Positions 1 to 7,511 of a stretch of DNA of 64,000 nt are shown one piece after another. A model generated the notes under the pieces. The model saw only the letters and a program-made list of their open reading frames with translations. It was not told the DNA's origin and ran no database searches. A program made the translations under genes and the position numbers. Numbering within the stretch: position 1 is the stretch's first letter; each line of letters opens with the position of its first letter. The stretch spans positions 1 through 64,000 of the forward strand of contig CAYRSS010000013.1 of NCBI GenBank assembly GCA_964426945.1, in the 5' to 3' direction. Source of the DNA: CAYRSS01 sp964426945 (GTDB taxonomy: Bacteria; Planctomycetota; Phycisphaerae; UBA1845).

Positions 1-395
1 CCGCGGTCGATCCGCTGGCGTCGAGCAGCCGTATTGTCGCCCCGGACTACGTCGGCGAGCGCCACTACAAGGTCGCCCGCCGCGTGCAGCAGATTCTGCA
101 GCGCTACAAGGACCTGCAGGACATCATCGCGATTCTCGGTATCGACGAGCTGTCGGAAGAGGACAAGGTCGTCGTCGGCCGGGCCCGCAAGATCGAGCGG
201 TTCCTGTCGCAGCCGTTCTTCGTTGCCGAGCAGTTCACCGGCTTCAAGGGCGTCTACACCAAGCGCGACGACACCATCCGCTCGTTCGAGGAACTCTGCG
301 AGGGCAAGTGGGACCACCTGCCCGAATCGGCGTTCATGTACGTCGGCGTGATCGAGGACGCGGCCGAGAAGGCTGAGCGCATGGCGAAGCAGTAA
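1..395 (+). CDS. atpD: ATP synthase F1 beta subunit, C-terminal fragment
   Basis: This is the last ~131 residues of the catalytic beta subunit of the F1Fo ATP synthase, open at the left edge and read from base 3. The fragment holds the conserved C-terminal helical region: the 'DPLASSSRI' and 'RRVQQILQRYKDLQDIIAILG' stretch, the DELSEEDK segment (DELSEE is the region touched by the epsilon subunit) and 'FFVAEQFTGFKG' near the end. The catalytic P-loop lies upstream, outside the window. It is followed 80 bases later by the epsilon subunit on the same strand, the usual atpD-atpC order. Confidence 0.97.
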   Translation, partial: AVDPLASSSRIVAPDYVGERHYKVARRVQQILQRYKDLQDIIAILGIDELSEEDKVVVGRARKIERFLSQPFFVAEQFTGFKGVYTKRDDTIRSFEELCEGKWDHLPESAFMYVGVIEDAAEKAERMAKQ

Positions 396-475
396 AAGGA
401 GGCTGGCGAACGGCCGGCGGCGTGCCGCGGGGCTTGCTCCCTGGGGCGCTGCCGACGAGTTGCCGTTCCTGACTT

Positions 476-877
476 ATGGCTACTCCCGGCACATTCAAGT
501 GCGACGTCATCACGCCCGAGCGCGTCCTGCTCGCGTGCGAGGCCCGTTCGGTGGTGTTCCCCGCGCACGACGGCGAGATGGGCATCCTCTACAACCACGC
601 CCCGCTGATGTGCATGCTGGGCATCGGCCTGCTGCGTGTGGACGCGGTGGACACGACGCATATGCTGTTCATCGACGGCGGCTTCGCCCAGGTCGTCGAC
701 AACCAGGTGACCATTCTCACGCAGCAAGCCCGGGCCGCGGCCGAGATCAAGAAGGAAGCCGTCCGCCAGGCGCTCACCGACGCAAAGCAGATGCCCATCA
801 CCGACGACGAGTCGTTTGACGCCCGCCAGAAGGCGATCCAGCGGGCCGAGGCGCAGGCGAAGCTCGTGGCCGGCTGA
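476..877 (+). CDS. atpC: ATP synthase F1 epsilon subunit
   Basis: 133 residues, normal length for the epsilon subunit of the central stalk, which couples rotation to catalysis and can inhibit ATP hydrolysis. The N-terminal beta-sandwich is recognisable from 'FKCDVITPERVLL', 'VVFPAHDGEMGIL.NHAPLM' and 'FIDGGFAQVVDNQVTIL'. The last ~45 residues are the helical domain, rich in Ala, Glu and Lys. No strong ribosome binding site precedes the ATG, so translation may be coupled to atpD. A strong hairpin terminator follows at 924, so this is the last gene of the atp operon. Confidence 0.96.
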   Translation: MATPGTFKCDVITPERVLLACEARSVVFPAHDGEMGILYNHAPLMCMLGIGLLRVDAVDTTHMLFIDGGFAQVVDNQVTILTQQARAAAEIKKEAVRQALTDAKQMPITDDESFDARQKAIQRAEAQAKLVAG

Positions 878-923
878 TCCCGCCAACCGCGCTGCGGCCG
901 CTCTTGACCATCTGACAAGTACG

Positions 924-960
924 ACGGCCGCGACGCCCCGACGCGTCGCGGCCGTTCTGA
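924..960 (+). terminator. Intrinsic terminator of the atp operon
   Basis: A perfect 13-bp inverted repeat (924-936 with 943-955) encloses a 6-base loop and is followed by a T-rich TTCTGATTCTG stretch. It lies 47 bases after the atpC stop and before the convergent HerA-type gene. Confidence 0.8.
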
Positions 961-1002
961 TTCTGTGCAGACACTCCGCAGCGGAGGCCGCGGCCGTCGG
1001 CG

Positions 1003-2886
1003 CTAACCCGGCGAACCGGCGAGCACCTGGTCCGGTCGCGCCGCCCGGTTGGTGGGCGGCAATTGGTTGAGCGACTGGCGATCCTGGCGACGCCAGTGGT
1101 CGATCACCTCGTCCGTGTCGTTGCACGGCACGTAGGACGACCAGTGCTTGAAGAAGTCCACGTTGCCGCTTTGCGGCAGGCGGTCGGGCAGATCGACCAG
1201 CGTTCGCATCGGCATCAGCACGCTGTCGCCGATGACGAACCCCTCGCCGGGGCGGAGAATCGGCAGCATCTCGAGCAGGCTCGAGAAGTGGTCCGAGACG
1301 ACCTTCGCCACGTAATGCTGGTCCTCGGGGTTTGACAGCCGCATCACGACGAGGCTGTTGCACTGGGCCAGTACAGTCTCGGACAACTCCGCCGGGCGCT
1401 GCGATATCACCATAGCAGCCACGCCATACTTGCGGCCCTCCTTGGCGACACGCTCGACCGCCTTCTTCGCGAAGCAGGTACGTCCGCCGTCGACGCGCGG
1501 GATGTAGTTGTGCGCTTCCTCGAAGGCCAGAAGGATCGGGTGGCGCTGGTCCGGCGGGGTCCAGAAGTTCAGGTCGAAGAGCAGGCGCGTCAGCACCGCA
1601 ACCGTCACGTCGACGATTTCGAACGGAATGCCCGACAGGTCGATGATCGTCAGGTTGCTGCGCGGCTGCACGCGGCCGGTGAGCACCTTGATGAGGTGGT
1701 TCATCAGCCCCGAGGACTGGCCCGCCGAGTTCTCCGCCTGCAGGTGGTCGCGGAAGAACTTTGACTTCATGCCGTGTTCGATCGGCCGCATGATGAACTC
1801 GTAGCGGCGATCGTGAAACTTCACATCGATGGCGTCGATAAGGCCCAGCAGCTTGCCGAAGTAGAGCGGGTGCACCGTCTCGCCCTCGGGATTGCCGCGG
1901 TTGAAGTTGCAGCGCTGCGTGCGCATCAGCTTCTGCTGCTCGCGCGGGGGCATGCTGCGCAGGGCCAACTGGTTGAAGGCGAAGTTCTCCGCGTTGAGCA
2001 CGAATCTGGCGTCGTTCAGGTTCTCGGCGTAGGTCTTGAGCTTCTCGAGCGAGAAGTAGATCGGGGTATCGAGCGTCAGCGACCGCGTCAGGTTCAGTTC
2101 CGCGGCAGCGTCCTGCTTGAACTCGAGCAGCGCCGTGCGCAGAAACGAGATCTGCGTGCTGACGTTGATCGGATTGCTGCGATCGACGAACAGCGCTTCC
2201 ATCTCTTCGTACTTCAGCAGCCAGTAAGGCAGCACGAGATCTTCGACGCCGAGGTAGGTGACATTCGCGTCGAGCTGCCCCTCATCGTCGCAGAACGCGG
2301 AGCGGTACTCGCCGTGCATGTCGAAGAGGACCACCTGCGCCTGGCGCAAATCGAGCGTTTCCTGGAGGATCTTGGCCGTCGTGCAGCTCTTGCCGCTGCC
2401 GCTGTTGCCCAGCAGCGCGACGTGCTTTGAGAAGAACTCGGAACCGAGCACCTTCACCTCGAAATCAGTCGACAGCGCGAACCGGCCGAACGAGAAGCTG
2501 CGCGCGGAGCCCGACTCGGCGATCATCTTGTCGAAGGTGCCGAAGATCGCCTCGAAGTCGTCGCGGACGGCCAGGCGGACCTCGTCGCCGACGATCGGGT
2601 ACTCGTTGACGCCGCGGGAGAACCGGCCCGCCGAGATTTCGCCGAGCAGTTGCACGCGCATGTGCATGGGCGCGGCTTCGCCCGCGGTGGGCGGGTCTAT
2701 CCGCCGCATGCCCGTGACGAACGCCACCAGGCGGCGCTCACCCGATGGGATGACGGCGTATGTGCCGAGCTGGCCCACGCGATAGGTTCGCCCGTCGTGG
2801 ATGATCTCGAGCTGTTCCGCGGTGACCTGCACGTCCACCGAGGAACTGGACACCTCAACGACGTGGCCGATGGTGAGCTGGCTCAT
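1003..2886 (-). CDS. HerA/FtsK-type DUF87 ATPase (hexameric DNA translocase family)
   Basis: 627 residues. An N-terminal HAS-barrel-like beta domain (about 1-130, 'IGHVVEVSSSSVDVQV') precedes a HerA-type ATPase core. Walker A is GNSGSGKSC near residue 160 and Walker B is ILLAFEEAHNYIP near residue 455. A sensor/arginine-finger-like stretch, 'ERVAKEGRKYGVAAMVISQRPAELS', follows. HerA-family ATPases form hexameric rings that translocate DNA. In archaea they work with NurA in end resection; in bacteria they are often stand-alone or sit in defence systems. No NurA, SIR2 or other nuclease partner is next to it here, so its task is not clear from context. The gene is monocistronic and convergent with the atp operon. 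Confidence 0.85.
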   Translation of the reverse strand: MSQLTIGHVVEVSSSSVDVQVTAEQLEIIHDGRTYRVGQLGTYAVIPSGERRLVAFVTGMRRIDPPTAGEAAPMHMRVQLLGEISAGRFSRGVNEYPIVGDEVRLAVRDDFEAIFGTFDKMIAESGSARSFSFGRFALSTDFEVKVLGSEFFSKHVALLGNSGSGKSCTTAKILQETLDLRQAQVVLFDMHGEYRSAFCDDEGQLDANVTYLGVEDLVLPYWLLKYEEMEALFVDRSNPINVSTQISFLRTALLEFKQDAAAELNLTRSLTLDTPIYFSLEKLKTYAENLNDARFVLNAENFAFNQLALRSMPPREQQKLMRTQRCNFNRGNPEGETVHPLYFGKLLGLIDAIDVKFHDRRYEFIMRPIEHGMKSKFFRDHLQAENSAGQSSGLMNHLIKVLTGRVQPRSNLTIIDLSGIPFEIVDVTVAVLTRLLFDLNFWTPPDQRHPILLAFEEAHNYIPRVDGGRTCFAKKAVERVAKEGRKYGVAAMVISQRPAELSETVLAQCNSLVVMRLSNPEDQHYVAKVVSDHFSSLLEMLPILRPGEGFVIGDSVLMPMRTLVDLPDRLPQSGNVDFFKHWSSYVPCNDTDEVIDHWRRQDRQSLNQLPPTNRAARPDQVLAGSPG

Positions 2887-3217
2887 GGTTCTACCCGTTG
2901 TTTCGATAACCCGGACCGCCCCCCGCGCGGAGGTCCCCGGCTAGTCTACTATTCGGCCGCACCCGCCCCCGGGTCGCCTAACTCCGACAGACGGGGCTGC
3001 GGCGGGTTCCCGGCAGCGCGAAGGGTCCGCTAAGCGAGATTCGAGGTTCGCACCCATCGCCGCGGTGGCCGACGGTGGGCCCTTGGGGCGCGTCCTGGCC
3101 CACAATTCCAGGAAGCCGCGTCGGCGTGCTTGCCGTCGGACGCCCACGTGGTAGGAATTACCCTCGGCCTGCCCCGGCTGCTTGTTGCCGGGCTCGCCTC
3201 CGTCGGAGTACCCCGGA
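2887..3217. other. Divergent intergenic region, 331 bases
   Basis: This region separates the HerA-type gene (minus) from the response regulator (plus). I see no convincing ORF. A weak plus-strand promoter-like pair (TTGCCG, 16 bp, TAGGAA at about 3130-3157) could serve the regulator. GGAG at about 3204 is its likely ribosome binding site. Confidence 0.4.
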
Positions 3218-3898
3218 ATGGTCAAGCCGATTCGCGTGGTTGTGGTCGACCCCCAGCCGGTCGTGGCCGACAGCCTCCGCGCCCTGGCAGAGGCCACGAC
3301 AGACATCGAAATCGTCGGGTCCGCGGTCGATGTCGAGAGTGCCCTGCGCCAGGTCCGCGAGTACCGCCCAAGCCTGATCGTCCTGGATCTGGTCTTGCTC
3401 CGCGGTTCGAGCGGGCTGTCGCTCGTTCGCCTGATCGAATCGGAGAGCCTGCCGCCTCGATGCATCATCTTCTCCGCGATTGACCGTGATACCTACCTCG
3501 ACCAGGCGCTCAAGCTCAGCGTCCGTGGGTACCTACTGAAGAGTGCCGCGGTGGCCGAGCTCCTGGAGGCCCTTCGCATGGTCGCTCGCGGGGGGCATGC
3601 CTTTTCGGCGGCAATCAGCGCCCGGCTGGCCTTCGGGCCTGCGGGGCCGACGCTTCGCGAGGTCTGCTGGCCGCGGACGGCGTGTCTGAACCCGCGCGAG
3701 CACGAGGTGCTTGTTCACCTCGCTCGGGGGTTGATGGTCAAGGAGATCGCAGCCGAAATGCGGCTGAGCCGAAAGACCGTCGACAACTACAAGTCTCGCG
3801 CCATGAAGCAGTTGGGCGTACACCGCAGCGCCGACCTGATGAGGGTCTGCTACGAGGAAGGGCTGATTCCCGCCGCTCCCGGGCTTGCAGGTCGCTGA
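3218..3898 (+). CDS. NarL/FixJ-type response regulator (REC-LuxR HTH)
   Basis: 226 residues from the ATG at 3218, chosen because GGAG lies 10 bases before it and the receiver fold starts at once (MVKPIRVVVVD). The receiver has the acidic D11, the phosphoacceptor D57 in 'LIVLDLVLL', S86 and K108 in 'GYLLKSA'. The LuxR-type helix-turn-helix is at about 160-215: 'LNPREHEVLVHLARGLMVKEIA', then 'LSRKTVDNYKSRAMKQLGV'. It should be a phosphorylation-controlled DNA-binding regulator. No histidine kinase is adjacent, so it is an orphan regulator whose input and targets cannot be read from context. Confidence 0.93.
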   Translation: MVKPIRVVVVDPQPVVADSLRALAEATTDIEIVGSAVDVESALRQVREYRPSLIVLDLVLLRGSSGLSLVRLIESESLPPRCIIFSAIDRDTYLDQALKLSVRGYLLKSAAVAELLEALRMVARGGHAFSAAISARLAFGPAGPTLREVCWPRTACLNPREHEVLVHLARGLMVKEIAAEMRLSRKTVDNYKSRAMKQLGVHRSADLMRVCYEEGLIPAAPGLAGR

Positions 3899-4052
3899 CC
3901 GGCGCGAGCGAAGCGAAGGTGGGCGTGAACACGCGCGGTCAGCCAGGCGACCACCCCGAATCGTGCAGCGTGATGCAAACGCACAAGAGGATCGGCGGTT
4001 GGCGCAGTTCGGAGGATTTCCGAAAGTCGTCGGGAATCTTGTCCATATTGTG

Positions 4053-4081
4053 TTGATTACCGCGGCCTGCCGATATAGGAT
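4053..4081 (+). promoter_or_regulatory. Candidate sigma70-type promoter of an intergenic RNA
   Basis: TTGATT (4053-4058), a 17-bp spacer and TAGGAT (4076-4081) predict a start near 4088. No plus-strand gene lies downstream before the terminator at 4155-4207, and the next gene is on the minus strand. The same -10 hexamer occurs in the uspA and groES promoters of this window. Confidence 0.5.
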
Positions 4082-4087
4082 AGGTCG

Positions 4088-4207
4088 AGTGAGGAAACGG
4101 CGGGCCTTCGGCCGGCCGCCTCGACTCCCGACAGCAATCCCAGCTTCCACTCGCTGCGGCACCCTTTGACCGCGCCAAAACAAAACGGGGTGCCGCACGC
4201 CTTTTTT
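4088..4207 (+). ncRNA. Candidate small non-coding RNA (~120 nt)
   Basis: This interval is bounded by the promoter-like pair at 4053-4081 and a terminator ending in six T at 4202-4207. The 5' part can fold into a hairpin at 4091-4122: GAGG, an AAA bulge, CGGC, a G/G mismatch and GGCC around a TTC loop. A 32-base linker follows, then the terminator stem. No ORF of note lies inside. It does not resemble tmRNA, RNase P RNA, 4.5S RNA or 6S RNA as far as I can tell. It could instead be the distal 3' UTR of the response regulator gene that ends at 3898. Confidence 0.38.
4155..4207 (+). terminator. Intrinsic terminator with long A-rich loop
   Basis: TGCGGCACCC (4155-4164) pairs with GGGTGCCGCA (4188-4197) around a 23-base loop containing AAAACAAAAC. 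TTTTTT follows at 4202-4207. It ends either the candidate small RNA or the response-regulator transcript. Confidence 0.65.
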
Positions 4208-4298
4208 ACGGGCACAAAACAAATCACAGGCCCGGAGGGCGGTGCTCTGCAGCTCGCGTGGCGGGCGTATCAGCATTGAGAGTCGGAGTGGGCCGCGG

Positions 4299-5261
4299 TC
4301 AGGCGGGGGAGTCGTCGTCGGTCTCGGTGAGCCCGAGAATGTCGTCGAACTCCGCCGCGCTGTCCATGAGCATGTCCACGTCGCCCTCGAGCAGGTCGTC
4401 TGCGTCTTCGAGGTTGCCGGCGACCAGCGCGGCCTCCTCGGGTGAGCGGAGCAGCACCGCCTGGGCGATTCGCATCCGGTGAATCAGCGCGGGCATGTCG
4501 GGCGGGCGCTGGGCAGGGTCCGTTGCGCAGCAATCCTCGATGAGGCGCTGGAGGATGGCGGGCAGGTTCTGCAGCGCGGTCTTGGCCTCCAGGTCGACGC
4601 GGCGAAGCAGCGGCGCCTGGAGGTTCATGGTCTGGTTCATCTCGGTGGCCACGGATTTCCCCGTTAATACGCGGAAAAGCGTCGCCCCGACGCCGAACAC
4701 ATCGGTCCGCTGGTCGAGGAGTTTCTTCTGGACCTGTTCCGGAGCCATGAAGTCCATGGTGCCTTGAACGCGCTGCTTGGCCTCGCCAAGGCGGTGGCTC
4801 TGGCCGAAGTCGATCAGCTTCACGCGATCCGTCGAGGTCACCAGCAGGTTGCTGGGCTTCATGTCGGCGTGGACGAATCCGGCAAGGTGCATCGCATGCA
4901 CCCCCTCGGCCGCCTGGCAGAACAGGTCCAGGTACTTTTCACGGGACCGGTGGAAGCCCCGCTCCGCCATGGTGACGCCTTCGACGTACTCCATGAAGAG
5001 CATGGCCGCCCGCACCCGCAAGCGCTGGCGCACCAGCCGCAGCTCGAACACCCGGCGGACATTGGGGTGGTCCACGACGGAGCCGATGGCGTGCTCGCTC
5101 CGCATCAGGTCGAGGAACGCGTTGTCCTCCGGCTTCTGGATTTTCACAATCTTGACGGCGTAGTCCTCGCCCGTGCGCATGGACCTGGCGCGATAGATCG
5201 TGGTGGAGGCACCCGTCCCCAGTTTTTCGATCAGCCGGTAGTTTGGGATGTCAATGCTCAT
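4299..5261 (-). CDS. Serine/threonine protein kinase, soluble, with acidic tail
   Basis: 320 residues from the ATG at 5261, where the kinase fold starts directly (NYRLIEKLG). All key motifs are present: glycine loop GTGAST (15-20), catalytic Lys37 in YAVKIVK, HADMKPSN (131-138) with the catalytic Asp133, DFG (151-153) and APE (173-175). The kinase domain ends near residue 270. The last ~40 residues are strongly acidic (DDLLEGDVDML, EFDDILGLTETDDD). There is no transmembrane helix and no PASTA, TPR or other sensor domain, unlike most planctomycete kinases, so it should be cytosolic. It appears monocistronic behind a long leader that carries a promoter and a possible attenuator (5583-5689). Its substrate is unknown. 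Confidence 0.92.
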   Translation of the reverse strand: MSIDIPNYRLIEKLGTGASTTIYRARSMRTGEDYAVKIVKIQKPEDNAFLDLMRSEHAIGSVVDHPNVRRVFELRLVRQRLRVRAAMLFMEYVEGVTMAERGFHRSREKYLDLFCQAAEGVHAMHLAGFVHADMKPSNLLVTSTDRVKLIDFGQSHRLGEAKQRVQGTMDFMAPEQVQKKLLDQRTDVFGVGATLFRVLTGKSVATEMNQTMNLQAPLLRRVDLEAKTALQNLPAILQRLIEDCCATDPAQRPPDMPALIHRMRIAQAVLLRSPEEAALVAGNLEDADDLLEGDVDMLMDSAAEFDDILGLTETDDDSPA

Positions 5262-5600
5262 TCGCGATCGGCTTCCCAGATGCTCGACCTCGGGTCGCCC
5301 GCGCGCGGGCCGAGTACCAGGCCGCGGAGGTCTCACGGCGCGCGCTCCCGGGCAGGGCAAAGCCCGGGGAAAGGCAGCCCGAATGCTCAGGATCGAGTGT
5401 CGCTGAACAGCAAGCCCATGCGAACTATCGGGACGGCCATCAGGCCCCTTGACTTGCTGCGCGCAGCGACACCCCGGACGCGTCCGCTCCAATAAGATAC
5501 GAAAACCTGACCGCCCACGAGGGACGGCTGACCAACGTCCTGCAAGAGGACGCCCCTTGCCGGTGGAAGGCGGGAGCGGATGGTCGAAGAAGCGAAGAGG

Positions 5601-5629
5601 AAAAAAGCGGAATTAGGACGATTCGGCTT
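5601..5629 (-). terminator. Terminator-like hairpin in the cysK-kinase gap
   Basis: Read on the minus strand, AAGCCGAAT (5629-5621) pairs with ATTCCGCTT (5613-5605) with one C/C mismatch around a 7-base loop. A run of six T (5606-5601) follows. It lies ~54 bases downstream of the predicted start of the promoter at 5661-5689. It could end cysK transcription or act as an attenuator for the kinase gene. Confidence 0.5.
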
Positions 5630-5660
5630 CGACTACCCTTCTCTGCCCCACAGCCGCTTG

Positions 5661-5689
5661 ACTATAGGATCAGCAAACTGTCCGGTCAA
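5661..5689 (-). promoter_or_regulatory. Candidate sigma70-type promoter upstream of the kinase gene
   Basis: On the minus strand TTGACC (5689-5684), exactly 17 bp and TATAGT (5666-5661) predict a start near 5654. It sits between the cysK stop (5791) and the kinase start (5261), so the leader would be ~390 bases. Confidence 0.6.
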
Positions 5690-5790
5690 AGACCCCGGCG
5701 AGCCCAGGCAGCGCAAAAGCGCCGCCGCGGGCCTGACCGAGCAGGCGACCCGCGGCGGGGACGAGTTCGGACCGGTGATTCTCCCGAGGA

Positions 5791-6735
5791 TCAGCCCTTG
5801 GGGAACAGGTCGGTCGAGATGTAGCGCTCGCCGGCACTGGGCAGGATGACCACGATCGACTTGCCCTTGTGCTCCGGCATCCGCGCGACCCGGTCGGCGG
5901 CGCAGAGGGCCGCACCGGAAGAGATCCCGCAGAGGATGCCCTCCTCCCTGGCGGCCCGGCGGGACCACGCGAAGGCGTCCTCGCTGGCGACCTGCACCAC
6001 GTCATCGATGACCGCGAGGTTCAGCACAGGCGGGACGAATCCCGCGCCGATGCCCTGGATCGGGTGCTTGCCGGGCTGAACCTGCTGTCCTGATCGCGTC
6101 TGGGTGATGACGGGCGAGGCGGCGGGCTCCACGGCGTAGCACTTGAACGAGGGCTTCTTGCTCTTGATCACCTCGCCCACGCCCGTGATGGTGCCGCCGG
6201 TTCCCACGCCGGAGATCAGGATGTCCGCCTTGCCGTCGAGGTCGGTGAGGATCTCCTGCGCGGTGGTTCGGCGGTGGATTTCGGGGTTGGCGGGGTTCTC
6301 GAACTGCTGGGGCATGAACGCGTTGGGCGTTTCCCGGGCGAGGGCCGTGGCCTTGGCGATAGCGCCCTTCATCCCCTCCGCGGCCGGGGTGAGTTCAAGC
6401 TTCGCCCCCAGTGCCTGAAGGACGCTGCGGCGTTCCAGCGACATGCTTTCGGGCATTGTCAGCGTCAGCTTGTAGCCCTTGGCCGCACAGACAAACGCCA
6501 GCGCGATGCCGGTGTTGCCGGATGTCGGTTCGACGATCATCGTCCCCGGCGTGATCCGGCCGTCCCGCTCGCCGGCCTCGATCATGGCGGTGCCGATGCG
6601 GTCCTTGACGCTGAGGAGCGGGTTGAAGAACTCGAGCTTCGCATACACCGTCGCGGGGGCCTGGATGATGCGATTGATCCGGATAAGCGGCGTGCGCCCG
6701 ATGGCGCCGGTGATGTTGTCATACGCGCGAACCAT
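5791..6735 (-). CDS. cysK: Cysteine synthase, PLP-dependent (CysK/CysM family)
   Basis: 314 residues, full length. It joins O-acetylserine (or O-phosphoserine) with sulfide or a thiocarboxylated carrier to form cysteine. The PLP lysine is in SVKDRIG (about 43-49), the phosphate/substrate loop is TSGNTG (about 72-77), the PLP-phosphate loop is SGVGTGGTITG (about 178-188), and ISSGAA is near residue 270. A GGGAGAA ribosome binding site precedes the ATG. It lies 84 bases downstream of a JAMM protease gene, which follows a ThiF/MoeB-type gene. That is the partner set of carrier-dependent cysteine synthases such as mycobacterial CysM, so the sulfur donor may be a protein thiocarboxylate rather than free sulfide. 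Confidence 0.93.
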   Translation of the reverse strand: MVRAYDNITGAIGRTPLIRINRIIQAPATVYAKLEFFNPLLSVKDRIGTAMIEAGERDGRITPGTMIVEPTSGNTGIALAFVCAAKGYKLTLTMPESMSLERRSVLQALGAKLELTPAAEGMKGAIAKATALARETPNAFMPQQFENPANPEIHRRTTAQEILTDLDGKADILISGVGTGGTITGVGEVIKSKKPSFKCYAVEPAASPVITQTRSGQQVQPGKHPIQGIGAGFVPPVLNLAVIDDVVQVASEDAFAWSRRAAREEGILCGISSGAALCAADRVARMPEHKGKSIVVILPSAGERYISTDLFPKG

Positions 6736-6819
6736 GAACGTTTCTCCCAGTGGATGCCTTGAGGATTCGGTGTTCCGGCCGGGCAGACCCGTGCACAGTA
6801 GGCACCGCCGGATGGAGCG

Positions 6820-7323
6820 TCAACTTCGCTCGGCCCGGCGAGTCGTAGCTCCGCGTGCGACCTGAACCGGCACTTCGCGCACCCCGCCCGCGGCGTCGGC
6901 CCACCAGGCCGACCATCCGGGCGAGACGGTGGTCGCGGCGACCACGAGGTAGAGCCACGCCGGCCACGCCTGGGCGCGGTCGCGGCGGGAGAAGGCGAGG
7001 TTGCCGTCGGGGTGGGCGTGGTAGGCCCCAACGGGCTGCGGCGCCCCGGGCTCCGCCGGTCGTTGGAGTTGCTCAAGCAGCCAGTCGTCGCAGATCCGGT
7101 AGGCCCGCTCAGGCGTTGGCGAGCAGTTGGGGGCCGGAAGGGCGTCGGCAACATGGATGTCGCCCACGAGCCAGCCCCCTTGGAGCAGGCCGCAGGCCTC
7201 GGCGGGGTGGGCGCGCCGGGCGTGGGACACTACGCTCGCGATGGTCAGCTCGCCGATAAGCACCCGGGTGGGTGGCCGTGCCCCGTCGGGCGAGGGCGCC
7301 TCCCTATTCGATAGGATTCTCAT
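6820..7323 (-). CDS. M67-family JAMM metalloprotease (Mec-like)
   Basis: 167 residues from the ATG at 7323. The JAMM zinc motif is complete: an upstream Glu in HPAEACGLL, then H-x-H-x7-S-x2-D in 'HAHPDGNLAFSRRD'. Bacterial stand-alone M67 proteases (Mec in Mycobacterium, QbsD) clip amino acids from the C-terminus of ThiS/MoaD-like sulfur carriers, for example releasing cysteine from CysO-Cys. The place between a ThiF/MoeB homologue and a cysteine synthase fits that role. The first codons overlap the start of a small plus-strand ORF. Upstream in-frame sequence beyond 7323 looks non-coding. Confidence 0.88.
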   Translation of the reverse strand: MRILSNREAPSPDGARPPTRVLIGELTIASVVSHARRAHPAEACGLLQGGWLVGDIHVADALPAPNCSPTPERAYRICDDWLLEQLQRPAEPGAPQPVGAYHAHPDGNLAFSRRDRAQAWPAWLYLVVAATTVSPGWSAWWADAAGGVREVPVQVARGATTRRAERS

Positions 7324-7492
7324 GAGTCGACGAAACCTCCACCTGCTGCTGACCGCCGGCCTTGTCCTGGTGATGACGCAATCGGCGTACGCCCAGTTCG
7401 GGATCGGACCGTTCGTGTTCAACTTCGCGTCGCCGCTGCTGGCCCGCGTGTTTCTCCTGCCGTTCACGCTGGCGGCGGGGTGCGCGGCCTGA
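7322..7492 (+). CDS. Putative small secreted protein (56 aa)
   Basis: 56 residues on the strand opposite to its neighbours, in the gap between the JAMM and ThiF-type genes. The N-terminus is a convincing signal peptide: a basic n-region (MSRRN), a hydrophobic core (LHLLLTAGLVLVM) and a likely signal peptidase I site after SAYA. The mature part, beginning QFGIGPFVFNF, is ~32 residues and hydrophobic. AGGA lies ~7 bases before the ATG. A 9-bp hairpin spans its stop codon and that of the convergent ThiF-type gene. The signal-peptide quality makes chance less likely, but there is no recognised family and no proof of expression. Confidence 0.5.
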   Translation: MSRRNLHLLLTAGLVLVMTQSAYAQFGIGPFVFNFASPLLARVFLLPFTLAAGCAA

Positions 7493-7511
7493 CCGCCGGG
7501 GTGGTCAGGCC
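7486..7511. terminator. Bidirectional hairpin spanning two convergent stop codons
   Basis: GGCCTGACC (7486-7494) and GGTCAGGCC (7503-7511) form a perfect 9-bp stem with an 8-base loop. The stop of the small plus-strand ORF (7490-7492) and the stop of the ThiF-type gene (7505-7507) lie in the two arms. There is no T-run, so it is a weak terminator or a transcript-end protection structure. Confidence 0.45.

Noticed and set aside
254..1363. 369-codon minus-strand ORF
   Set aside because: It is antisense to atpD/atpC and overlaps the HerA gene. Its composition (Arg/Ala/His-rich) is typical of shadow ORFs in GC-rich DNA.
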